Source: Brevibacillus ruminantium (GTDB lineage Bacteria; Bacillota; Bacilli; Brevibacillales; Brevibacillaceae). From it: 64,000 bases of DNA. A model generated the notes under the pieces. That model was not told the DNA's origin and ran no database searches. It saw only the letters and a list, made by a program, of their open reading frames with translations. The stretch is from positions 5,563,248 through 5,627,247 of the forward strand of contig NZ_CP098755.1 of NCBI RefSeq assembly GCF_023746555.1, in the 5' to 3' direction. Position numbers and translations under genes: made by a program. Every line of letters starts with the position of its first letter. Position 1 is the first letter of the stretch. Below are positions 57,431 through 64,000 of the stretch, piece by piece.

Positions 57431-58044
57431 TTGGGTGCAATCACAATATAACGGTTGGGTTCTTCCCCTTCGCTGAACGTTACCACATCGTCCCGCTTTT
57501 GCAAAAACGAGTGGATCACTTTCCGTTCAGCCGCTGACATCGGTTCGAGGCGGACATTTCGTTTGATCGCCAACGCCTTTTTGGTTACCCGCTCAGCTAG
57601 CTGCTCCAGTGTTTCCTTGCGGCGCTGCCGATAATTTTCGGCATCCAGCACGATACGAGTGTGCTTTTCCGCATGGCGGTTTGCTACGACATTTACGAGA
57701 TACTGCAATGAATCAAGCGTTTGTCCCCTGCGACCAATAATCATTCCTAGGTTGGCACCCTGAATGTCAAACAGCATGCCTTCTTCCCCACGGCGCATTT
57801 CTACTCTGGCGTCCACGTTCATGTTGGCAAGCACGTCCTGCAGGAAAGCAAGCCCTTGATCAACCGGATCAAATTGAACTTCCACTTCCACTTTTGCATC
57901 GCGGGAACCAATCAATCCAAATAACCCTCTGCTTGGTTCTTCCAAAATGCGAACGTTCACTTTTTCACGAGGCACACTCAGCTCTTCCAGGGCCTTTTGC
58001 ACAGCATCGTCAATCGTTTTAGCCGTAGCTACCACCTTTTTCAC
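57415..58044 (-). CDS. jag: RNA-binding protein Jag/KhpB
   Basis: The 209-residue protein has an N-terminal Jag domain (1-50, KKVVATAKTIDDAVQKALEE), a KH domain with GMIIGRRGQTLDSLQYL (about 107-123) and an R3H domain (about 150-205, RNVRLEPMSAAERKVIHSFL). It binds RNA with KhpA and affects cell division and envelope synthesis in Bacillota. It overlaps yidC by 4 bp, the conserved spoIIIJ-jag pair. Confidence 0.95.
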   Translation of the reverse strand: MKKVVATAKTIDDAVQKALEELSVPREKVNVRILEEPSRGLFGLIGSRDAKVEVEVQFDPVDQGLAFLQDVLANMNVDARVEMRRGEEGMLFDIQGANLGMIIGRRGQTLDSLQYLVNVVANRHAEKHTRIVLDAENYRQRRKETLEQLAERVTKKALAIKRNVRLEPMSAAERKVIHSFLQKRDDVVTFSEGEEPNRYIVIAPKEASS

Positions 58045-58799
58045 TTGGAGGTTCCCTCCTTAGGACGAGGTGTTTTATTGGTATCGCGATACAAGAAATA
58101 CGTCTGCACAATGGTAAACAGGTTACCGTAAACCCAGTAGAGTGACAGCGCGGATGGCAAGGTGACCCCGATCGCCAAAATCATCAGCGGCATCATGATC
58201 ATCATCATCTGCATTTGCGCGTTGCTCTGTGCCACAGATCCCATCATTTTCGACTGGAAATAGGTGGTGACGGCAGCGATAATCGGCAAAATGTAGTACG
58301 GGTCTTTTTCACCCAGCGACATCCACAGGAACGTGTGGGTCTTAATGTCCTCGGTTCGGATAATGGCATGGTAAAATGCGATCAGAATCGGCATTTGCAC
58401 CAGCAGCGGCAAACATCCGGCCAGTGGATTGACCTCGTTCTTTTGGAACACCAGAAGTGTTTCCTGTTGCGCTTTTTGCGGGTCGTTTTTATACTTCTCG
58501 CGGATTTTTTGCAGCTCAGGTTGAAGTTCCTGCATTTTTTTGGAGCTTTTGATCTGCTTGACCATGAGTGGGAGTACGAGCAACCGGATAATCACTGTTG
58601 CTACCAAAATGCCCAATCCATAGCTTCCTCCCAGCAGGAAGGCACTTTCCTGAATCAGCCAGGACAGCGGATAGACAAAGTACTTGTCCCAGATTCCTTC
58701 CGCGTTCGGTCCAATTGGTGCCGCCGCTTGAGGATTACAGCCCGACAGGATTAAAACCAGCAGGGCCAAAACGGCTATGCTGAGGATGCGTCTCTTCAA
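58041..58799 (-). CDS. yidC: Membrane protein insertase YidC (SpoIIIJ)
   Basis: The 252-residue protein is a lipoprotein (VLALLVLILSGC, Cys near 21) with five membrane helices of the YidC/Oxa1 core: WLIQESAFLLGGSYGLGILV, a cytoplasmic hairpin with KIREKYKNDPQKAQQ, then LAGCLPLLVQMPILIAFYHA. The Gram-positive short form lacks the large outer domain. It inserts membrane proteins alone or with SecYEG and is needed for forespore development. Same operon as rnpA, yidD and jag. Confidence 0.96.
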   Translation of the reverse strand: MKRRILSIAVLALLVLILSGCNPQAAAPIGPNAEGIWDKYFVYPLSWLIQESAFLLGGSYGLGILVATVIIRLLVLPLMVKQIKSSKKMQELQPELQKIREKYKNDPQKAQQETLLVFQKNEVNPLAGCLPLLVQMPILIAFYHAIIRTEDIKTHTFLWMSLGEKDPYYILPIIAAVTTYFQSKMMGSVAQSNAQMQMMMIMMPLMILAIGVTLPSALSLYWVYGNLFTIVQTYFLYRDTNKTPRPKEGTSK

Positions 58800-58847
58800 G
58801 GGATGGTCCTCCTTTTCCCTGTTTCGGTTATCAGTGGTATTTCTTTG

Positions 58848-59078
58848 TTACTGTTCGTGATTGCGGCGTTCGGGTACAGGATCAAATCCACCCGGATGAA
58901 AAGGATGGCACTTTAAAATACGGCGAACGGCCAGCCAGCTCCCCTTCCAAGCCCCAAAACGGCGAATCGCTTCGATTGCATAGTGGGAACAGGTGGGAGC
59001 AAAGCGGCAGGATGGCGGCTTGTACGGTGAGATAAACAACTGGTAGCCCCGTATGAGCCAAATAAATACGCGCCCCAT
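58848..59078 (-). CDS. yidD: Membrane protein insertion efficiency factor YidD
   Basis: The ATG at 59078 follows AAGGTGAG that overlaps the rnpA stop. The 76-residue protein has the family pattern [21 protein letters not shown], then [14 protein letters not shown] and [22 protein letters not shown] C terminus (here [18 protein letters not shown]). Three conserved Cys are in place. It is a small membrane-associated helper of YidC. Coupled to rnpA. Confidence 0.95.
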   Translation of the reverse strand: MGRVFIWLIRGYQLFISPYKPPSCRFAPTCSHYAIEAIRRFGAWKGSWLAVRRILKCHPFHPGGFDPVPERRNHEQ

Positions 59079-59084
59079 CACCAC

Positions 59085-59462
59085 TCACCTTCTTTTGTGA
59101 TTATGTATGCCTGCCTGTTTGAGTACCTTTGCCCGTTTCATGACGTGGACCAGAGACTGCTCAATCGCGTCTACTGACATTTCCTCCACACCCGGACGAG
59201 CGATGACGACCACATCGAGCTCTGGCGGAATCTCCCTTTCCAAACGGGAGAGCGCCTCGCGAATCATTCGTTTGACCCGATTGCGGGTTACCGCGTTTCC
59301 GATTTTTTTGCTGACAGAAATCCCTGCGCGAAAGGCGGCTTGTCCCTCTTGCTTTGCTGAATATAGAACAAACTGCTTGTTGGCAGCGGAGCTTCCTTTT
59401 TGAAATACTTCTTGAAACTGCTCATTCTTCTTGAGCCGATGGGAACGATGCAAGGTAAACAA
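59085..59462 (-). CDS. rnpA: Ribonuclease P protein component
   Basis: The 125-residue basic protein has LHRSHRLKKNEQFQEVFQKG and the RNR motif AVTRNRVKRMIREALSR (about 55-71). It binds the RNase P RNA for 5' processing of tRNA precursors. Normally rpmH lies just upstream in one operon; here a 327-codon nucleotidyltransferase gene and a terminator come between them. Confidence 0.96.
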   Translation of the reverse strand: MFTLHRSHRLKKNEQFQEVFQKGSSAANKQFVLYSAKQEGQAAFRAGISVSKKIGNAVTRNRVKRMIREALSRLEREIPPELDVVVIARPGVEEMSVDAIEQSLVHVMKRAKVLKQAGIHNHKRR

Positions 59463-59549
59463 CCCCTAACATCATAATTATAGTAGAAAACGTTTGCAGC
59501 ATCTACCAGTATATCCTTGTTTCGACCACTTTTTTCCCAAAAACGGCAT

Positions 59550-60533
59550 CTATTCTTCTTTCCTTCTTTGGAAAACAGCTTCGACAACCTGATCGGATAA
59601 CCTACTGACGTGCCGGATCATGTCTGCATTTGCTTCGGAAAACCCGATTTTCCCCAGCTTTTCTTGCAAAGACAGTGGCAATTGTGCAATTTGTTCGTCG
59701 AGGCTCTCTTCCCCGGAGGACGCCAAATACAGCCAGGCGGCTTCGGTCAGCAAAAGCCAGCGGGCCGCTTCTTCGTCTCGTTCCCGGATGTGGCGTTCGA
59801 GCTTTCGCTCCAGCAGCAGATCCTGTACCTCTGCACAGGAAAATTCATCACCGCCTGCTTCCCGGAAATACCGGCGATATGCCGAAACGTCCTGAAAGCG
59901 CTCCCACAGATTGTAGTCATCGCTGTATATGCCGGGAACGAGCGCGACGAATTCTCGGTAAGCCGAAAGCTCCCGCATCGCCGGCACCAGCTTCCCCGTT
60001 GCGAGCGTGCCTTTCTCGAACCAGGCGTACATGATGGCGGCATCCATCCATGCCGATACACCGGCCAGCCACGCCGTCCTGGTCTGTCCGCATCTTAGCG
60101 ACTCCTCCGCCCACCGCTTCCTCTCGTCCACGACCGCACGAGCCTGAACCAGCATGTTTTGTTTTCCTTCCTCCGAGTCCAAAAAGAGAATCGCTTCCTC
60201 TTTCCACTCCCGAAATCGGCCATCCGGATCAAAGACAATGCAAGCTTCCTTGACGAACCGGAACGCCCAAGGATCCTGCTTTACCGCCTCGACCGAAGGG
60301 AACGCTTGGGCATGCAACTGGATTATGTGTCGATTCAGCATCTTGTTTTCGCTTGTCGACGGCGCCGGACCTTCCAAAAACAGATTCAGGTCCAGATCGC
60401 TGTACATATCCGCCTCTCCCCGCCCGACGGAACCGCCGGCGTACGCGCAGATCATTCCCGGAAACGGATGTTGCTTCAAGTACTGCTCGGCCAAATTAAG
60501 AAAAAAGTCGGTGAAATCCCCTTTGCGTTCCAT
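59550..60533 (-). CDS. Nucleotidyltransferase-fold protein inserted between rpmH and rnpA
   Basis: The ATG at 60533 follows GAGGAGG. The 327-residue protein has a minimal nucleotidyltransferase core at the N terminus: AYAGGSVGRGEADMYSDLDL (about 31-50), with GS and DxD metal ligands. A helical C-terminal part (about 120-325) resembles substrate-binding domains of aminoglycoside nucleotidyltransferases and kanamycin-type enzymes, but no specific match is claimed. It could modify an antibiotic or a nucleotide. Placement between rpmH and rnpA is unusual and suggests insertion. Confidence 0.8.
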   Translation of the reverse strand: MERKGDFTDFFLNLAEQYLKQHPFPGMICAYAGGSVGRGEADMYSDLDLNLFLEGPAPSTSENKMLNRHIIQLHAQAFPSVEAVKQDPWAFRFVKEACIVFDPDGRFREWKEEAILFLDSEEGKQNMLVQARAVVDERKRWAEESLRCGQTRTAWLAGVSAWMDAAIMYAWFEKGTLATGKLVPAMRELSAYREFVALVPGIYSDDYNLWERFQDVSAYRRYFREAGGDEFSCAEVQDLLLERKLERHIRERDEEAARWLLLTEAAWLYLASSGEESLDEQIAQLPLSLQEKLGKIGFSEANADMIRHVSRLSDQVVEAVFQRRKEE

Positions 60534-60701
60534 GTGCAGCCTCCTCATCGCATCCTCTTTCTTCTGCAAAACAAATTTCGGGCATTGAACTATCAAACGA
60601 TTAAGTTACCCGAAAGTTTCACAAATCTGAATGAAATGAAGCACATGTTTCTCCCCCCAGGGAGCCTGCGCGCAAGGGAATTTTCCCGACCGATATGCAG
60701 C

Positions 60702-60726
60702 AAAAAAGGCCACTGATGTTGTGGCC
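60702..60726 (-). terminator. Terminator overlapping the rpmH stop codon
   Basis: GGCCAC (60708-60713) pairs with GTGGCC (60721-60726), followed on the minus strand by six T residues (60707-60702). It should uncouple rpmH from the inserted gene and rnpA. Confidence 0.88.
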
Positions 60727-60860
60727 TATGCAGAAAGAACTTTTCTTCCTTTACGACGGCGGGCAGCCAAAATCTTACGGCCATTTTTCGTGCTCATACG
60801 TTGGCGGAACCCGTGGTCCTTTTTACGCTTACGATTATTTGGATTAAAAGATGGTTTCAT
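60726..60860 (-). CDS. rpmH: 50S ribosomal protein L34
   Basis: The 44-residue protein begins [20 protein letters not shown] and ends [12 protein letters not shown], a complete L34. GGAGGTG precedes the ATG at 60860. Its promoter must lie in the oriC-proximal gap (60861-60990), divergent from dnaA. Unlike in most bacteria, it is followed by its own terminator and not directly by rnpA. Confidence 0.97.
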   Translation of the reverse strand: MKPSFNPNNRKRKKDHGFRQRMSTKNGRKILAARRRKGRKVLSA

Positions 60861-60991
60861 CCTATACACCTCCGTCCTCACAAACCATTAAAACCATACT
60901 TTCGAATTATAAGGAGATTCGTTGAAAAAGTCAAGAATCGCTGAATCGCCTCATTCTCGGTAAATATCCCCATTCTACTATTTCCCGACTT

Positions 60992-61328
60992 TGTGGATAT
61001 TCGTTTATCCACACCCGCAGATTTCGACAGGATTATCTACAGCTTGTACACAAAATATAGGGGTGTGAATATGTGCAGTACACCATCCGTTGTGTTTGTG
61101 GATAACTGCGAAAAAACCATTGATGACATGGCTTTTATCTGTTATTATATTTTTGTTTTGGAACGTGAATAACTTCAGCGTATATATTTGTTTTTCCACA
61201 GCATGTGGATAAGTTTGTGGACAGTTTTCCTCAATTGTGAATCATATTATTCACAGGCATGCGGATAGTGTCTGCTATTCTTCGCTTATCCAAGAGGAAT
61301 CCCTTTTTTTCGACTTTTTTTATCCACA
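60992..61328. promoter_or_regulatory. oriC left part: DnaA-box cluster upstream of dnaA
   Basis: DnaA boxes within the rpmH-dnaA gap: TGTGGATAT 60992, TTATCCACA 61005, TTATCTACA 61033, TGTGGATAA 61097 and 61204, TGTGGACAG 61216, TTATTCACA 61247, TTATCCACA 61320, and weaker ones near 61192 and 61236. Both orientations are present. The number and placement match the incA/incB part of the bipartite Bacillus origin and should also autoregulate dnaA. Confidence 0.9.
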
Positions 61329-61425
61329 GTCGATTCTTTCATGCAATAGCTGATCTCATACACGTTTTCACTCGTTCGTCATTTTTTTCATTATGTTTGT
61401 ATGTTCCTGAAAGGAGGGATTCTGG

Positions 61426-62787
61426 TTGGATGCAGCGATTAGCGAGCTTTGGCGCAAAGTGCTAGCCAAAATAGAAAAATCGCTCAGTAAACCAAGCTTC
61501 GATACCTGGCTGAAGGCGACCAAAGCGACCACATTGGAAGAGGATGCGCTGATCGTCGTCGCACCGAACGACTTTGCTCGTGATTGGCTGGAAACCAGGT
61601 ACTCTCAATTGATCACTGATACACTTTATGAAGTAACCGGTGTCAATATGAAGGTAAAATTCGTGGCCATGCAAAACCCGGATGCCGCTTTGGCGGATGA
61701 TCAGGCAACGTCCCGCGTAAAAGTAAACGCCCCTCCCGCTAACAATGATGACCAACCCCCCAGCATACTGAATCCGAAGTATACCTTTGATACGTTCGTG
61801 ATCGGATCGGGGAACCGTTTTGCTCATGCGGCATCACTTGCGGTGGCCGAGGCACCCGCGAAGGCGTACAACCCCTTGTTCATTTACGGAGGAGTTGGGC
61901 TGGGCAAAACCCACTTGATGCATGCGATCGGCCATTATGTGATCCAGCACAATCCTTCGGCAAAAGTCGTTTATTTGTCGTCTGAGAAGTTTACCAACGA
62001 ATTTATCAATTCGATCCGTGACAATAAGACGGTAGAGTTTCGCAATAAATACCGCAGCGTAGATGTGCTTTTAATTGACGACATTCAATTTTTGGCAGGA
62101 AAAGAGAGCACCCAGGAAGAGTTTTTCCATACGTTCAACGCCCTGCATGAGGAAAGCAAGCAGATTGTCATATCCTCGGACCGCCCTCCCAAGGAGATTC
62201 CGACCCTGGAGGACCGGCTTCGCTCCCGTTTTGAATGGGGATTGATCACCGATATCCAGCCGCCGGATCTGGAGACGAGAATTGCGATTCTCCGAAAGAA
62301 AGCAAAGGCGGAGAACCTGGATATTCCCAATGAAGTCATGGTTTATATCGCGAATCAGATCGACAGCAACATCCGTGAATTGGAAGGGGCACTTATCCGC
62401 GTCGTCGCTTATTCTTCCCTGATCAATCGGGATATTGATACCCAACTGGCCGCAGAGGCCCTGAAAGACATCATTCCGTCTTCCCGTCCGCGCGTCATTA
62501 CCATCATGGATATCCAGCGGGCTGTCGGCGAAGAGTTCAACCTAAAGCTGGAAGATTTCAAGGCAAAAAAGCGGACCAAATCGGTAGCGTTTCCGCGGCA
62601 GATTGCGATGTACCTGTCCCGCGAGCTGACGGATGCTTCGCTGCCTAAAATCGGAGACGAATTTGGCGGCCGCGACCATACCACTGTCATCCATGCCCAT
62701 GAGAAAATCTCACGTGCACTGGCTACAGACCCGCAAATGCAAGTAACGATTCAAACTTTGATTGAAAAACTAAAAGCAAACCATTAA
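61426..62787 (+). CDS. dnaA: Chromosomal replication initiator DnaA
   Basis: A TTG start at 61426 lies eight bases after AAGGAGG; 453 residues. Domain I (1-85, [20 protein letters not shown]), a linker, the AAA+ domain III with Walker [17 protein letters not shown] (about 150-165), Walker [13 protein letters not shown], and domain IV with the DnaA signature [17 protein letters not shown] are all present. It opens oriC and loads DnaB through DnaD/DnaB-like helpers. Flanked by DnaA-box regions on both sides; dnaN follows. Confidence 0.98.
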   Translation: MDAAISELWRKVLAKIEKSLSKPSFDTWLKATKATTLEEDALIVVAPNDFARDWLETRYSQLITDTLYEVTGVNMKVKFVAMQNPDAALADDQATSRVKVNAPPANNDDQPPSILNPKYTFDTFVIGSGNRFAHAASLAVAEAPAKAYNPLFIYGGVGLGKTHLMHAIGHYVIQHNPSAKVVYLSSEKFTNEFINSIRDNKTVEFRNKYRSVDVLLIDDIQFLAGKESTQEEFFHTFNALHEESKQIVISSDRPPKEIPTLEDRLRSRFEWGLITDIQPPDLETRIAILRKKAKAENLDIPNEVMVYIANQIDSNIRELEGALIRVVAYSSLINRDIDTQLAAEALKDIIPSSRPRVITIMDIQRAVGEEFNLKLEDFKAKKRTKSVAFPRQIAMYLSRELTDASLPKIGDEFGGRDHTTVIHAHEKISRALATDPQMQVTIQTLIEKLKANH

Positions 62788-62805
62788 CCTGTGAATAACA
62801 AGAAA

Positions 62806-62840
62806 AGCCTATACACAACTTACCCACATGTGTATAGGCT
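62806..62840 (+). terminator. Hairpin after dnaA
   Basis: AGCCTATACACA (62806-62817) pairs perfectly with TGTGTATAGGCT (62829-62840), followed by ATCTTTT. It may terminate part of the dnaA transcript before the unwinding region. A box TGTGAATAA lies just upstream at 62790. Confidence 0.75.
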
Positions 62841-62862
62841 ATCTTTTACGTCTTATTGAGAG

Positions 62863-62935
62863 ATATCCACAAACTCACAGGGCCTACTACTATTTCTGTT
62901 AAAAGATATATCCTAATAGATTATGTATAAGCGCC
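62863..62935 (+). promoter_or_regulatory. oriC right part: basal unwinding region with DnaA-trios
   Basis: ATATCCACA (62863-62871) and a second weak box (ACTCACAGG, about 62874) are followed by GC-rich GGGCC and then TACTACTATTTC (62885-62896), the DnaA-trio pattern, and an AT-rich stretch to about 62935. This is the order of box, GC cluster, trio and unwinding element defined for B. subtilis oriC between dnaA and dnaN. Confidence 0.85.
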
Positions 62936-62985
62936 AAAAAATATTCCTGGAGCTTATGGATCGAACAAGAGGGAGGTTCACGTTG

Positions 62986-64000
62986 ATGCACATTACCGTT
63001 CAACGCGACAAACTGTCCAACGCCGTTTCGCATGTCAGCAAGGCGGTTTCCAGCAGAACAACCATTCCCATTTTGACGGGGATCAAAATGAAAGCAGATG
63101 AAGAGGGACTGACACTGACCGCCAGCGACTCAGATGTGTCTATTGAGGTACTGATTCCAAAAGAGGAAGCAGAAGAATGGGGCGTCACGGTTCATCAGCC
63201 AGGAAGCATTGTCCTGACATCGCGCATCTTTAGTGAAATCGTTCGCAAACTGCCAAACAGCGAAATTCATATTCAGGTAGACGAAAGACTGGTTACCCAG
63301 ATTCGTTCCGGACAAGCTGAATTTACGATTAACGGCATGGATGCGGCCGAGTTTCCACAATTGCCGCAACTGGAAGAAGATAAAGTATTCAGCGTACCCA
63401 GCGATTTGCTGAAATCCATGATTCGCCAAACCGGTTTTGCTGTCTCTACGTCTGAAATGCGTCCGATCCTGACAGGTTTGATGTGGTCTCTGGATGGTGG
63501 ACAGCTTAAATTTGTAGCGACGGACAGCCATCGTCTGGCCAGCCGCACTGCTGTGGTCGAATGTTCAGATGAATTGTCTTTTACCAATGTGGTGGTTCCC
63601 GGAAAAAGCTGCAACGAATTGGTCAAAATACTGGATGAGGATCAGAATCCAGTCGACATTGTTGTTTCGGACAACCAAATCCTGGTAAAATCAAAGCATA
63701 TTTTGTTTTACTCCCGCTTGCTGGAGGGGACGTATCCCGATACGACCCGGATTATCCCGCCAAGCAGCAAAACAGAAGTAACCGTCAGCACCAAAGAGTT
63801 CCTGCAATCGATTGAACGCGCCTCGCTGTTGAGCCGCGAAGGAAAATCAAACGTCGTTCGCCTGGTGACGCTCCCGGACGGCAGTGTCGAAATCACCTCC
63901 AATGCACCGGAAATCGGGAAGGTAACGGAGATTGTCATGCCGAAAGCAATGGAAGGCGAAGAGTTGAAAATTTCCTTTAACGCCAAGTACATGATCGATG
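62986..64000 (+). CDS. dnaN: DNA polymerase III beta subunit (sliding clamp), partial
   Basis: The ATG at 62986 follows GGGAGG by nine bases. The frame is open to the window edge (338 codons seen of about 375). MHITVQRDKLSNAVSHVSKA opens domain 1, TSEMRPILTGLMWS lies in domain 2, and domain 3 is cut off near its end. The dimeric ring tethers polymerase and many partners to DNA. dnaA-dnaN order is standard. Confidence 0.97.
   Translation, partial: MHITVQRDKLSNAVSHVSKAVSSRTTIPILTGIKMKADEEGLTLTASDSDVSIEVLIPKEEAEEWGVTVHQPGSIVLTSRIFSEIVRKLPNSEIHIQVDERLVTQIRSGQAEFTINGMDAAEFPQLPQLEEDKVFSVPSDLLKSMIRQTGFAVSTSEMRPILTGLMWSLDGGQLKFVATDSHRLASRTAVVECSDELSFTNVVVPGKSCNELVKILDEDQNPVDIVVSDNQILVKSKHILFYSRLLEGTYPDTTRIIPPSSKTEVTVSTKEFLQSIERASLLSREGKSNVVRLVTLPDGSVEITSNAPEIGKVTEIVMPKAMEGEELKISFNAKYMID

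Overview
The window is an origin-proximal chromosome segment of an endospore-forming Bacillales bacterium. dnaA, dnaN, rpmH, rnpA, yidC/spoIIIJ, jag, mnmE, mnmG, rsmG, noc, parAB, yyaC, rpsF-ssb-rpsR, gdpP, rplI, dnaB, purA, walRKHIJ, an htrA-type protease and rlmH occur in the order typical of Bacillaceae and Paenibacillaceae. Gene content (CxxH/CxxC protein, YjcZ-type micro-protein, SspH, moderate GC) fits Brevibacillus or a close relative; this assignment is inference. No rRNA, tRNA or CRISPR array was seen.

Layout. (1) 1-11,260 is an accessory island ending at the 3' end of rlmH. It carries a P-loop ATPase, a SEFIR/TIR double-domain protein, a three-gene cluster (TIR-TPR, SLATT membrane protein, ThsB-like TIR), the tail of an SMC/SbcC-like ATPase, a GC-rich zinc-ribbon TIR protein with its own hairpin terminator, a decayed IS1380-family transposase and a small unknown gene. 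(2) 11,266-18,900 holds rlmH, a CxxH protein, sspH, an ECF sigma / anti-sigma / secreted-paralog trio, cardiolipin synthase and a chemoreceptor. (3) 18,967-28,800 is the wal cell-wall regulon operon with an HtrA protease and a LysM-G5-M23 peptidase. (4) 28,954-37,632 holds purA, dnaB, rplI, gdpP, yybS, rpsR, ssb, rpsF and ychF. (5) 38,077-47,650 holds a lipoprotein, an exported PepF, small conserved proteins, MscS, YyaC, a lipid kinase, a 42-bp minisatellite, a DUF554 protein and a cysteine-desulfurase-like enzyme. (6) 47,817-64,000 is the core origin: parAB, noc, mgtC, rsmG, mnmG, mnmE, a pair of inverted structured repeats, jag, yidC, yidD, rnpA, an inserted nucleotidyltransferase gene, rpmH, the bipartite oriC around dnaA, and the start of dnaN.

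Almost all core genes left of dnaA lie on the minus strand and dnaA-dnaN on the plus strand, so transcription diverges from the origin, as expected for co-directional replication. DnaA boxes flank dnaA, and two further box clusters lie at 40.95-41.06 kb and 56.63-56.73 kb. Two perfect parS palindromes are present.

The most interesting part is the island at 2.0-9.1 kb. Five TIR-superfamily domains occur in four proteins within about 7 kb, next to a SLATT-type membrane protein and a P-loop ATPase. The cluster at 4,972-7,293 (TIR-TPR + SLATT + ThsB-like) looks like a Thoeris-type nucleotide-signalling system in which the usual ThsA effector is missing and a SLATT membrane protein may act instead. 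The second highlight is a pair of inverted ~196-bp elements at 56.8-57.3 kb whose internal stems differ in sequence but stay complementary.
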